Assembly (NCBI GenBank): GCA_033977485.1
Contig: CM066983.1
Coordinates: forward strand, 110,761,580-110,825,579
DNA length: 64,000 bases
Direction: 5' to 3'
DNA from: Hydrangea macrophylla
Taxonomy: Eukaryota > Streptophyta > Magnoliopsida > Cornales > Hydrangeaceae
Below the pieces are notes generated by a model. The model was not told the DNA's origin. It saw only the letters and a program-made list of their open reading frames with translations, and made no database searches. Shown here piece by piece: positions 33,642 to 45,109 of this stretch. The translations under genes and the position numbers were made by a program. The stretch's first letter is position 1, and each line of letters begins with the position of its first letter.

Positions 33642-34108
33642 TGTTAGCCTTGAATTTCTTTAAGGCATTATTTATGTTTGTTTTGATGAAGACAAATCTT
33701 GTGATAATTGCATGCTCTTAATGGTTCCATTCCAATCAATTATCAAGTCATTTTCTTTGTGCTAATCTCTTGAAATACGCACTTAAATGTTCTAACCTTA
33801 TTTGATTTCATGAGATAGCATATGGTGAAGCCCAAGAGTGATTGAGCTCAACAAGGATCAAGCTTGAAGACTTGAACATTTTTTTATCCTTAGTTGAAGA
33901 CTAGGATTTATTTGTAAGTATTTTGATCAATCACTCATAGGGCTCAAGTAACATTAGTTGTACTTTAGGATCCTTGCTCTCACACTTTAAAATACTTTTA
34001 AGGACCTAAACATACTTAGACCACTCAATTAAATTCATTTCACAGAAGTTTTCAAGTGGCTAAGTCAAAATCAAGTACCTTTTGCAGATGGGTCATCTTT
34101 AAATGTGT
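33642..34108 (+). repeat. Sirevirus-like 3' LTR, truncated
   Basis: The LTR starts TGTTAGCC after the polypurine tract. Its far end is not recognisable; a different LTR start, TGTCACTCCCCG, appears at 34109. Confidence 0.5.
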
Positions 34109-34650
34109 CACTCCCCGACGTAGCATAAATCAGGAAAGTGTTTCATTTCCTTTATGGACTTGTAGGTCGTGACAAGTGAGAGTGACCAATTGTCCCTGTA
34201 AAATATAACTTAACAGCATTTCTAAAGAGAAAGATACTAATAAACATAAGCTTCCAAATTAAAAACTTACTAAACTATTACATCAATCAAGGTCTTAGGC
34301 ACAAACCGCCCTTATTCATATTCGAATATCGAGTTTATTACATCTCTAAAATAAAACATAAGTAAAAGTAAAATAGTTCTCCTGGAAAGTCTCCTGCCTC
34401 TAACTATCATGCATGTTAATGTTCAGGAAACATAGCATCAATTATTAAGTACAACTCAGAATACTCGTACGAATGTGAATCTCAGTCTTAATCATCCTTG
34501 TTGCGCTCGTCCCAAAGATGGGGGGTCGTCCCTTCTAGGATCTTGACCATTACATTGATAGGCGTGCAAAAGAGTGTGAGAAGGTACATAAAAGTGGGAG
34601 TAGGGCCATGTAAAAGTTCAAAGTCATCACCTAACGTTATCGGGAGTTAG
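34109..34650 (+). repeat. LTR fragment starting TGTCACTCCCCGACG
   Basis: This begins like a gypsy-type LTR and shows no coding potential. No partner LTR or internal region is present. The right end is approximate, set where the minus-strand Tat-like LTR seems to begin. Confidence 0.35.
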
Positions 34651-37300
34651 GATCCTTGTAAAGATGATTAGAGTAATCATCTTTGACTTTTGAGAATTGT
34701 TTTAAGAAAAGTGGGCCCTTTAAAAGTGTGACTCTTGATATTCGTGCGAAACCAGAGTTCCTGAGATAGGTTCGGGGACTCGATCATGTCGAGGGAAGGT
34801 ATTAGGAACCCTCGATCATCCGTGAGACACGGTTGCCGATTTTGGTGGTTTTCATAGTAGTAGGGCATAAGTAAGAAATAGTAGAATATATATATATACA
34901 AGAAATTAAACACGAGCATCCGTGACACGCGGTTGTCGATTTACATATCTCAACACGAGATAGTTTAAAAGAGAATAGTTATGGTCGCACTCAAGTGAGG
35001 GTTGCATACGTATCTCGACAAGAGAATTAGGCCATACGTAGTTCTGTGCCGTGTATGTGTGTGAGTGTTTGGTCGATCTAGACCGTGAGTGTGAAAAAAT
35101 AATGTTTTGAGTAAAGTCGGTGTAGCTAGGGACTTTAACCTATACGGTATAGTCCTAGACTTTAACCTTGAGAAAGTAGTCAGTTATGAAAAAGCGTTTT
35201 GAGTCAAAGTTGGAGTAGGTTGACCGTGCGATGAGTTTTATTTTATTTTATTTTATGATTTTTAGATTTTTTTATCCTTTTGTTTTATGTGCCAGAAGTA
35301 AGGGTCGATGCCCAGTGATTTGAAAAGTATACCAAAAGCACGGGTCGGTGCCCAGTGAAAAAAGTGCCGGAAGTAAGGGTCAGCGCCCAGTGATTTACAA
35401 AAGTTCTACCGGAAGTACGGGTCGGTGCCCAGTATAAGTGGTTTGAAAGTAGCCGTGAAGTAATTGATAAGGTCATAGATTTGTTATATATAATAAGTAT
35501 GTACAACAGTAAGTAAATAAAGCAGTAAAGGTGAATGGACTAACCAGTGGATTTATAGGGAGGCAACACAACTAAGAGTAAGAGTTGAGGATGTTACCTG
35601 TGCATAGGCGACTATTGAAGTTCAGTTGATGTTTGTTGAGAAAGAGTGAAAAAAATTTGAGAAACGTTGCAGAAATAATCTGAAGAGGCCCAAGTCGTAT
35701 TTCGACACATAATCGACTTAAATGGACGTCATGGTTGGGTCCGGAAGGGCCAGAACAGACAGAAAAGCTATAAGTCGGGCCAGAATGGGTCCGGGTTGAA
35801 TTGAGTAGGACCCGCGGAGGTTAAAACTGGTATTTTCTGGGTTTGTTTGAAGCTATGGTTGAGCTGGGCTAATGGATTTTTGATTTACAAAGATGAAGGT
35901 GGTATTGGTTTAGTATTTGAGGAAAAAACAAAGGAGTTTTATTGGGGTTCTAGGGATTTTCCAAACAAAGCCTAAGGAAAAGAGTGAATTGACCCTTTTT
36001 TTTAAGGTTCTAGGGATTTTCCAAACAAAGCCTAAGGGAGAGAGTGAATTGGCAATTTTTTTTGGAAGGGGGGACCTTCTATTTATAGGGAATTTTTTTA
36101 TTTTGAAAAAATTAATTAAATAAAAAAATAAAAAATAATAATAATAAAGTAATAAAATATCGAGGTATTGTGTGTGTGTATCGCATTCTCTGGGGATTTT
36201 CCGGAAAGCTACACGGTTGAAAATTAGACCGCTGGGTTCTCTCGACTAACACATAATTTCGAATTCGGAATTGGATTTTTAAAACATTGTTTGGCTCACA
36301 TTCAACACCAGTTATAGCAAAATGCGCCAATCGAGGTGCACTTTCAGAAATTCGGTGTCGAAATGAGACAAAATTACATGGATTCCTTTATTTTAATGTG
36401 AAGAGTATTTTTCTTTAATCAGAAAGTGACTCCTATGTCGCGATTGGCCCAAATCTGGATTACTTAGTCGCTAAGCAAAGAAAATATCTAGATATCTGTA
36501 CACTCGCCGCGCTTCCGAATTCTCTGGAAGGCAATGCGATGAAAACTTGAACATCCGTGGTTCTCTTGACAAACGCGGAATTTCAGTGCAAAAATAAAAT
36601 TCTTGAAATGCTATCTGACTCGTATTGAGCACCTGTCTTGACAAACACGTTAATTAAAATGTACCTTTTTTTTTGGAATTTGGTATTGGATTGAGACGAA
36701 GTTTACAGAGATTTCTCAGTTTTGATGTAAAAAGGTGTTTTTAATAAAGACCGAAAATACCACAGCCGATTTGATCTCGAAGACCAGGACTATCTTATGA
36801 TTTATCAGTATAAATTGACGCACATGTGAGCAATTTATCGCAGTTTTTCAACTTTCTTCGTTTGATGGCGACGAAATTTCTAAAGGCTCTTCATTTTGAC
36901 AAATATGGATTTTTGGCATCAATTTTAAACTTTCCGAAGTTTTCTGGTGATGAAACGGAATTTTTACGTTTGATTTCCACGCCTGATAAAGTACTTTTTT
37001 CAGATCCGATGTTCAATTGAGATGAAATTTTAGGGAGTCCTCGGTAATGTCACGCACTTCCATTCTGTCATGAAAAATGCTTGTTCCGACACCCGAAAAG
37101 CTAAAAAAGTAATCCCGGTCCCTCTCTGGTAAAATAGCTGATTCATCCGAACTTTAAACAATGATTATTTCTTCCCCCGTGGTTCGATTTTGGCAATTCG
37201 AAGTCTAGGGACCTTGTATTTGTGAGCTCTTCACACCCTTCGGACTCGGTGTACATTATCTGTCTGTCTCTTTGTAGGTAGGCAAAAATTGGGTGTCTAC
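34650..37300 (-). mobile_element. Minus-strand Tat/Ogre-like LTR, probably solo
   Basis: On the minus strand it starts TGTAGACACCCAATTTT at 37300, like the E3 LTR. It contains the ATGATCGAGGGTTCC stretch and the GGGTCGGTGCCCAGT repeats (four copies at about 35290-35435) seen near the 3' end of such LTRs. There is no primer site or polypurine tract. A roughly 63-base direct duplication lies at 35946-36060. All small frames, including 35917-36123, are non-coding by appearance. The left end is uncertain. Confidence 0.5.
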
Positions 37301-37476
37301 AGCTGATCCGACATGCTTTTGAAACCATCTTGGTGGGTATTCAAATTGACAATAACTTAATTTGACCATTGGATATTATGATTAGGACTCCAGCTCTTCT
37401 TTTCTCGATTTGCGAGCCTGGTGGGCTCTCCCTGCAACAATTATTATTTGTTTTGGCAGGTCAAAATGGGTGTCTA
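37301..37476 (-). repeat. Second Tat-like LTR start, minus strand
   Basis: A second TGTAGACACCCATTTTGACC start lies at 37476 on the minus strand. About 175 bases remain before the LTR above begins at 37300, so one LTR sits in or next to another. Confidence 0.5.
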
Positions 37477-38690
37477 CAATCCTTAGTAATCCAATTCTTA
37501 AACGTGAGTATTTAGAACAGTACATCTTTCAAAACAGTTCCTTAAAACTTTTAAAACCTTTTCCAAACAGTCCCTTATACAAAAATACACAAACTGCCAA
37601 AAATGCTATGTCGCGCGAGCGATTAGGCTATTTTCATGCAATCCGTTAAAAATTTATTTTTGCTCCAACCTGCTCAGGTCGCGCGAGCGGACCGCGCACG
37701 TGAGATGTAGCAGAGTCTTCTTCTTCTTCGTATTTCCCCTGTTTTGAATTTCAAAACTGAAATTGACCCATTTTCATATTCTGTTTCAACCAAGACAACA
37801 AATATATGGTTTTCTTCAGTTTTTTGCGTAGATTAAGAATACGCGATCAGATTAAACTGATACGGATTGTATCTCTCGATTTTTGCGATTAAAGTTAGAG
37901 TGACAAAACTTTAAATCATCAATATGTCGCGACACGGATGAATTACTCCATAGGATTCGAACCACAGCTTATTGGGATTAAGATCTTTCATTTTCAATTC
38001 ACAGAATTGATTTCGGTTGAGTTTCATAAAACTCTAATTTTCAAGCTCCCATGGTAAAACACATATATATACGCATATACATATCTATATATACATAAAT
38101 ATACATACATACACGTTGGGAGTGAGTTTATAATACTCACTGAGGGATTTGGATAGAAAATTTAGCACGCCAAGAAAAACCGTCGAGAAATTCCGAAGCT
38201 TGAATTTCTTCCCGTTCTTGATTTTGATATAAGTTTTTATGTATAACTATATATTTGCGTGTATGTACATATATATATGTATACTGATTGTGTATGTGTG
38301 TCTCTTGAGAGAGAGCAAGAGAGAGTTGAGAGAATTTGAGAGTTAGAGAGTTCTATATATACTGAGCCCAATTTGGGCTCCAAGCAACCCATAAAATTTA
38401 TACGGTGTGGTTGAGCTCACGTGCTGCCACACCTAAGTCGTGGTATAGTCGCAGGCTCGCAGCTTTAAAATAAAAACTGGTATTTTATGGTTGAGATAAA
38501 AATACAAAAAAAAATATTAGTGTAGGAAATAAATTCCGCGTTGTATAAAAATACAAATACAGTTTTCAAATCCATATAAAGTATTTTCTATATTTATGGA
38601 AATTAAGGTTAGACCCCAAACAAATATTTATCAAAAGAAATGAAATCAAATATTCATTTATTGAATGAAATGAAAATACATGGTGTTACA
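37477..38690 (-). repeat. Minus-strand Tekay-like 3' LTR
   Basis: The minus-strand start TGTAACACCATG is at 38690, right after a polypurine tract. A TATA box (TATATATA) is at about 38352-38359, followed by a GA-rich leader and TA-rich stretches (38060-38280). It has CGCTCGCGCGAC-type motifs near 37610 and 37680. The left boundary is set by the preceding LTR and is approximate. Confidence 0.6.
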
Positions 38691-38702
38691 CTCTACCCAC
38701 CT
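38691..38702 (-). other. Polypurine tract of minus-strand Tekay-like element
   Basis: Read on the minus strand, AGGTGGGTAGAG directly precedes the LTR start at 38690. Confidence 0.7.
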
Positions 38703-38729
38703 TAACAGAGATTTCGCCTCTAAATCTAA

Positions 38730-39735
38730 GCTAACTAATCCTGAAACAACTCGGGGTATCTATTCCTCATATTTGACTCTAACTCCCACGACGCTTCTCC
38801 CTTATCATGATGCCTCTACTGAACCTTAACCAAAGGAACGTCTCTTCTCCTCAGCCTCTTGATACTTTGGTTAAGAATTCTCATGGGTCAATCCTTGCAG
38901 ACAACATTCTGACTCGTCTCAATATCATCAAAATTGACTACATGTAAAGGATCCCGTATCTATTTCCTTAACATACTGACATGGAATACATTCTGAACAC
39001 CAGACATCTTTGTTGGCAATGCAAGCCGATAAGTCACTTTCCCAACACGTTCCAATATCTCAAACGGTCCGATGAAACGATGTGCCAACTTTCATCTTTT
39101 CTGACCAAAACGTACTACTCCCCGAACAGGTGAAACCTTAAGGAGTACGTGATCTCCGACACTGAACTCCAAATCCTTTCGACGCCGATCTACATAACTC
39201 TTGTGTCTACTCTGTGCAGCTTTCATTCTTTCTTTGACCAATGAAATCTTTTCATTGGTTTCCCTTACCAAATCTGGTCCCAATAGCTCCGTGTCTCCCA
39301 CTTCTTCCCAACACAACAAAGATTGGCATGGCCAACCGTACAAGGTTTCGAATGGTGTCATCCCAATACTCGAGTGATAACTGTTGTTATACGTAAATTC
39401 GACCAATGACAAATGCGTCTCCCAAGACTCCTCGAAGTCGATTACACAAGCTCTGAGCATATCTTCCATAATCTGATTAACATGCTCAGTCTGCCCATCA
39501 GTTTGAGGATGGAAGGCATTACTCATCTTGAATGAAGTTCCCATAGCGTTCTGCAGACTTTTCCAAGATCCCGAGGTAAAGCGTGCATTGCGGTTCGATA
39601 CAATAGATACAGGTGCACCATGCAGCCGTACCACTTGCTGTAAGTACATTCGACTCATCCTTTCTACTGGGTAAGTAATACTATACACGATGAAATATGC
39701 GGACTTCGTTAAACGATCCACAATTAAGATGAACT
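38730..39735 (-). pseudogene. Integrase and chromodomain-like end of a Tekay-like element
   Basis: The open part 39092-39721 encodes the integrase core: MDRLTKSAYF at its start, VSNRNARFTSGSW where an Asp is expected, HPQTDGQTEHVNQIMEDML and GMTPFETLYGW. After a stop at 39092-39094 the minus strand still shows the GPFEILERVG, FHVSMLRK and EASWELESNMRNRYPELF stretches of the carboxyl end, with further stops. Two catalytic-region residues differ from the E2 copy (Asn for Asp in SNRNA, His for Arg after GQTE). The element is truncated at about 39735 in AT-rich sequence; reverse transcriptase and gag are absent. Confidence 0.85.
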
Positions 39736-39908
39736 AAGAAAAATTATTAAAAAAATAACTTGGTAGAAATGAAATAAAAAATAAATAACATGATAAGAGT
39801 TAATAACATGATTAAGCTTCAATAAAAAATAAATAACATGATTAAGCAAATACCAATACTATCTTTATTTCCAAGGGTGACCACAAAACACCAAACAATT
39901 CAATGTAA

Positions 39909-40508
39909 TGTTGGGGTTATATCACATGTGTGATAATCTCATTAATTTAGGGATTGTGATTTGGCTAGATTCCTCTTGTGATTTGGTTTCCTTTATGATA
40001 GAGTTGTATTACTTGTCTAATAAGTAATGGATTGCAAACTCTATATATAGAGATGTTGTATAGGAATTTAGGAAGCTCTTGGTGTACTAAGTTTGGGGGG
40101 GGGGGGGGCGTCTCCCCTCATGGGGGTGCATGGTCTAGGGTGAAAGGGAAATTAATCATTGGGGTTTTCTGTAAGGGTTGTTCACAATGATAGGGATGTG
40201 AGGTAGGGATGAATATTTCTTTATCTCTGTGATTTCTCTAGGTTACAGTGATTATGTCGGGTTCTTTGGGGTATTGAGTGGGGAGTGTACAAGGGTCTTG
40301 TATTTGGGTAATGGGATTTAATCCATGTAACTTGTACCATGTTTTACTCAATATTGAAAGAATGGATCTCTCGGGTGTGGACGTAGGTAGGTGTTTGGCC
40401 GAACCATGAATAAATCTGTGTGTCTTTTCTTTGGTGTGCATGTTTAATTACTGCTTATTTGTGTGTATTTATTTGGGGGAATTTGTCCCGCGTGTTAAAT
40501 TCCCAACA
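39909..40508 (+). mobile_element. 600-bp copia-type solo LTR
   Basis: It is bounded by TGTTGGGGTT and ATTCCCAACA, with exact TGTAA duplications at 39904-39908 and 40509-40513. A TATA box (TATATATAG) is near 40039. There is no internal region. The clean duplications show an ancestral full element reduced by LTR-LTR recombination. The 67-residue minus-strand frame inside is not convincing. Confidence 0.88.
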
Positions 40509-40646
40509 TGTAACACAGTTGAGAGTTGCTAAATGCACCTTCCAACTATTTCTCTACATATAAATTTGGGACATGTATTTACTCAACACGGTTTTCAGTG
40601 CTAGCTATCCATACATTTTATACAGGTTTTTTTGGGGAAAAAATGG

Positions 40647-40955
40647 GGGAGACTCCCTTTTTGGGACTCCATTGGGACCTAATTTGCCATTTATGACAAG
40701 AAAAACAGTTTTCTATTGGAAACTATTTTTCTTGCGAGAGCATTTTTGCTCACCCAAGAAATGGTTGGTGAATGCTCACCCAAGCATCCCATTGACCAAT
40801 GTAGTGGTTTAATCCTGGGTCCCACTACATTGGTCAATGGGATGCTTGGGTGAGCATTCACCAACCATTTTTTGGGTGAGCAAAAGTATTTTCTTTTCTT
40901 GCCATAAATGGCAAATTAGGTCCAAGGGAGTCCCAAAAGGGAGTCGCCCTGGAAC
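40647..40955. mobile_element. Foldback MITE with about 140-base arms
   Basis: The left arm (about 40651-40806) and right arm (about 40817-40954) are inverted copies around a 10-base centre. Both hold GCTCACCCAA, CATCCCATTGACCAATGTAGTGG and the AATTTGCCATTTATG stretch. The left arm has about 33 extra bases. It resembles the MITEs at 54060 and 58001 through the GCATTTTTGCTCACCCA motif. The frames in each arm are mirror by-products. Confidence 0.8.
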
Positions 40956-41366
40956 TGCTCTTTATTTTGGTATGTGGATTTATTAAAGGAAAATAAAAGG
41001 AAAAGGAAAAGGAAAATAAAATGAAAAACTGGTTCCCTTGTGATTTCTTTTGCATTTTCCTCGCCTAAACAACATGAAAAGTTAAATATTTTCAAAATAT
41101 AATTATAACTTAAGAAGGGGGAAAAAAGAAAGAAAAGAAAATGACTCAAAAACTTCAAAAAAAAAAAAATTCTCAACACATTTTCTATTCCTTTCAATTT
41201 TTCTCATTATTTTTCATAATAACCAAACAACAGAAAAAAAATTTCTTGGGAAAATTAGTGAAAAATCCCTCAAAGTGACTCTTAAGAGTTTAGGGTTCAA
41301 AAGATTTCTTAGTTTGTTAAAAAATCCCTTTAGTTGAAACTTGTATTAGGTAAACATCCCTAGACT

Positions 41367-41367
41367 A

Positions 41368-41429
<62 letters not shown>

Positions 41430-41430
41430 G
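41367..41430 (+). repeat. CT microsatellite
   Basis: About 30 CT units with two interruptions. The nearby frames (41360-41587 minus, 41458-41664 plus) have no recognisable domain. Confidence 0.9.
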
Positions 41431-41639
41431 AGATCTGGATTTGCCACCACCACGATCGTGAGCCATCGCCAACCAACACACTATCCCCAGCAGCCACCAC
41501 CACTACCGTCATTGTTTCAGCCACCACATCCAACCATCTCCGATGAGCTTGAACCAGATCCAGCAATATCCGACAAGCTCGAATCAAATTTGGCCATCTC
41601 CGACGAGCTCAAACTAGATTCGACCATCTCCACGTTAGT

Positions 41640-43375
41640 TACAGGTTTTACAAATATTAAGTGAAATATCAGTTATTATAGGAAAAGTTGAGTAAAATTT
41701 CACTTATTTTTTTCTATATCAAGTGAAATTTCACTTAACTTTTGACTATAACAAGTGAAATTTCACTTATTTTTTTAGTTGCCGAAGGTGGTGAGATGGT
41801 CACCGAAGATGGTGGGGGTGGTGGTCAGAAGTGGTAGGGGTGGTGGTAATTGTGGGTAGAGTTAGATGATGAAGATAAGAGTATTTTAGTCTAATAAATA
41901 GGAGGAAGACTCATCCTTAATGATAGATTTAAGTTATCCTTAATATTAAAAAAATCTTATGCATTAGTCATTTCCATTAACTGCCCCAAATTTCTGTTGG
42001 AAAAATTATATTAAACATAAACAGATTCTGGATTAATACTATTGGAAACAGGAAAAATTAACAATTTGATAGAAATCAGAATTATGATATGTACACAGAA
42101 ATCAAAATAGGAAAAACTGAAATAAGATCAAACCGAGGCATGTGATAGTTCACAGTTTCCTTAAAACAAATTCGCCGCCTCACCAGAAGTGCTTGAGGAT
42201 ATCTCCGGCGTCTGTCTCTCAGGATACAGCGACAATAACCAGTAGTAGACAAGCACGGTGTTCGACTGATCCGGCGAACCAACTATGTTCTGTGTCTCTC
42301 TCAGGAAGGAATATTGGAAGGAAGGAAATAGCTCTTGTTTTCCTGACTCTGAAATTTCTGTGGAGAAAGCTCAGAATATATAGGACTAAGGGAAGAGAGA
42401 ATTCATTGGATGTACATTATGTATTTGTGGATTCATCCATGTATGTATATTATGAATCTATAGATTCATCCATGTATATACATGATTCATCTATGAATGT
42501 GCATTATCCATCAATGAGAATAAATTCAACTATAAATTCATTCATGTATGTACATTTTTCATGCATGTACATATGAATGAGAATAAATGCATCTATACAT
42601 TCATTCATGTATGTACATTTTCCATGGATGTACATTATCTATATGTATTCAAAGGATTAATTTCTCATTCACTCCACAATAATTTTGGACATGTAAATAT
42701 CCAAAGTTCATCTCTTCATAGAGGAGAACACAAATCCACAAGGACTCCATTCAAACTCTAAATGGGTCCCACATTTATTTGACCTTAAACATGACCAAAA
42801 TTAATTTTTATCCAACACTTTCTTTGATATCTTTCTTTCTTGTCACTCGCTAAACATAACCTAAGTATGTAGTATAGCAGAAGGAAATATACGAGTCTTT
42901 CTTTCTACCGTTATACTACTGGATCTCATTGGGTAATGCCAACTCTATTGAATCTCATACAATACCATTTCGTGACTTACATACCAGATGAATTAATGTT
43001 GAGTAAGATTGGGACACACTTAAAGACATACTTTTTGGGACACAACTCAAAAGATGTGTTTATATCTCTCATATAATATCACTGAACCTTATAGTGACAC
43101 CAAGAGATAGATACACATATCTTAAATTGTATCCCGAAAGTTATCTTCGAATATATTCCATTCAAATAACCCATGAATGTTCGATCATTATTGAATTTAA
43201 AGTCCTACTTAAGTTTTTTTTTTTTTTTTGATTGGAAGTCGTACTTAAGTTGGTTGACACCAACTCCTCACGTCTTTGCCATGTTCAAATTCCCTTCCCC
43301 ATTGCCAAAAAAAAAAAAACACTGAATTTCATGGTCCACATACTTGACCTGCTCATTCACCCAAGAAAAAGGAAA
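41640..43375. other. Gene-free stretch with small repeats
   Basis: No gene is supported. The palindrome AAGTGAAATTTCACTT occurs at about 41723 and 41753, with related half copies nearby. At about 42400-42640 there is an array of a degenerate ATTCATCCATGTATGTACAT unit, which produces the Met/Tyr/Ser/His-rich end of the frame at 42142-42576. The 42150-42330 part looks less AT-rich and could be old LTR or untranslated sequence, but I cannot assign it. Confidence 0.45.
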
Positions 43376-44617
43376 GGGATAATTAAAATTCAGTTTATTT
43401 TCAGTGGAGTATTAAAAAGTCAGTCAAGTGCTTTATTAAAAATACAAGGAAGTTTATAGAAAGTCACTAAATTAAAAATGCATCAACTTTTTATCTAAAA
43501 TGCCTAAAATACCCCTCTATTTGGTCTTTCTCTCTCTCTTCTCACATGGCCACCACCACCACCACCACCGGCAGTCACCTCCACCAGCCGCCGCTGCTAC
43601 CACCACTGGCCACCACCGGCCGCCGCCACCACCACTGGCCACCATCGGCCGTCGCCGCCACCACCACCACCACCTCTTGTTTTTTTTTTTTCTCTCTCTC
43701 TCTATATATATGTATACATGAGTATATATATCTAATATATGGCCACCACCATCCCTACCTCTCTATCTCTTATCTCTCTTCTTACCACCACCACCACCAC
43801 CACAAGCCACCTCCATCATCTACCACCGCCATTACAGGAAAGAAAAAAAGAAAAAGATAGAGAGAGAGAGAGAGAGATAGAGTTTTTGGAACAACTGTCC
43901 AAACCGAAGGAGCAACGTACCGAACGTATCGGGAGCAACTCACCAAACGTAAGGAGCAACTCACCAAACGTATCGAGAGCAACCCACTTAACGTAAGGAG
44001 CAACTCACCAAACATATCAGGAGCAACTCACCAAACGTGTTGCTCCTTACCACCACCGGTCCCCGCCACCGCCACCACCATCGCCGACAGTCGCCATCAC
44101 CACCGGGCCACCACCAATACCACCACCACTACCACCCCAACTTCTTTATCTCTTCTCTATCTTTGAACTCATCTCTCTCTTCTCACAACCACCTCCACCA
44201 CCACCACCACCACCAAACCCCAAACCCAACCCCAACCTCTCTGTATCTCTCATCTCTCTTCTCACCACCACCACCACCACCACGGACCATCTTCCTCATC
44301 CACTATCGCCATTGCAGAAAAGGAAAAAAAAAAGTTGCACGTTAGAGCAATTGTCCAAACGGAAGGAGCAACCCACCAAACGTATCAGAAGCAACTCACT
44401 AAACGTAAGGAGCAACACGTTTGGTGATTTGCTCATTCCATTTGGTGAGTTGCTCCCGATACGTTTGGTGAGTTGCTCCTTCCGTTTGGACAGTTGCTCC
44501 AAAAACCTGCACTATTTTTTTTTTTTGCTGCAATGGTAGTGGGTGAGAAGAAAGATAAGAGATACATAGAGCTTGGGGTGGTGGTGGCCATATGTTAGAT
44601 ATGTATATATACTCATG

Positions 44618-44648
<31 letters not shown>

Positions 44649-45035
44649 GAGGGGTTGGGGTTTGAGTTTGGGTTTGGGTTGGTGGCGGTGGTGGTAGTGG
44701 CTGTGAGAAGAGAGAGAAGAGATAGAGAGGTTGGGGTGGGGGTGGGGGTGGCCGGGGTGGTGGTGGTAGTGGTGGTGGTGGTGGTGGGCCTTTGGTGGCT
44801 AGTGGTGGTGGCCGCGGCGGCGGTGGCGGCGACGACGGTGGCCAGTGGGGGTGGTGGCGGCGGTGGTGGCCGGTGGTGGTGGTGTTGGTGGTGGCCATGT
44901 GAGGAGAGAGAGAGAAGAGACAAGGAGGGGTATTTTAGATATTTTACACTACAATTAATGTGTTTCTAATTTACAAAAAGTACTAGACTGACTTTTAAAT
45001 ACTCTACTGAAAATAGATTGAATTTTAATTATCCC
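43376..45035. mobile_element. Foldback Mutator-like non-autonomous element
   Basis: Long terminal inverted repeats begin GGGATAATTAAAATTCA (43376) and end with its complement at 45035. They share the GTATTTTAG, ACCCCTC and CTTCTCACATGGCCACC stretches for about 170 bases. Exact 9-bp duplications AAAAGGAAA flank it (43367-43375 and 45036-45044), as Mutator-like elements produce. The interior has no transposase. It consists of CCA/TGG runs, CT/GA runs, TA runs and a roughly 21-base GGAGCAACTCACCAAACGTA repeat (43915-44035, 44350-44505) that turns into its complement near 44415. The Pro/His- and Val/Gly-rich frames here arise from the repeats. Confidence 0.85.
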
Positions 45036-45109
45036 AAAAGGAAATAAAGACTGCTCAATTCAATGGGTTCCACCAATTGACCAAAAAAAAAATATAAAAC
45101 AATTGTACT

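Larger units (their letters stand above)
31949..34108 (+). mobile_element. Sirevirus-like Ty1/copia relic without pol
   Basis: A gag-like region is followed within 400 bases by two polypurine tracts and the start of a 3' LTR, with no protease, integrase or reverse transcriptase. The 5' LTR and primer site are also missing. The coiled-coil gag, the two tracts each preceded by TGTCAA or CATCAA, and the TGTTAGCC LTR start with a TTTTGATGAAGACAAA stretch fit the Sirevirus branch. It is an internally deleted remnant. Confidence 0.65.

Noticed and set aside
43500..44969. Long Pro/His-rich and Val/Gly-rich frames (up to 174 residues)
   Set aside because: They are translations of CCA/TGG runs in all frames and both strands inside the foldback element; no codon bias or domain.
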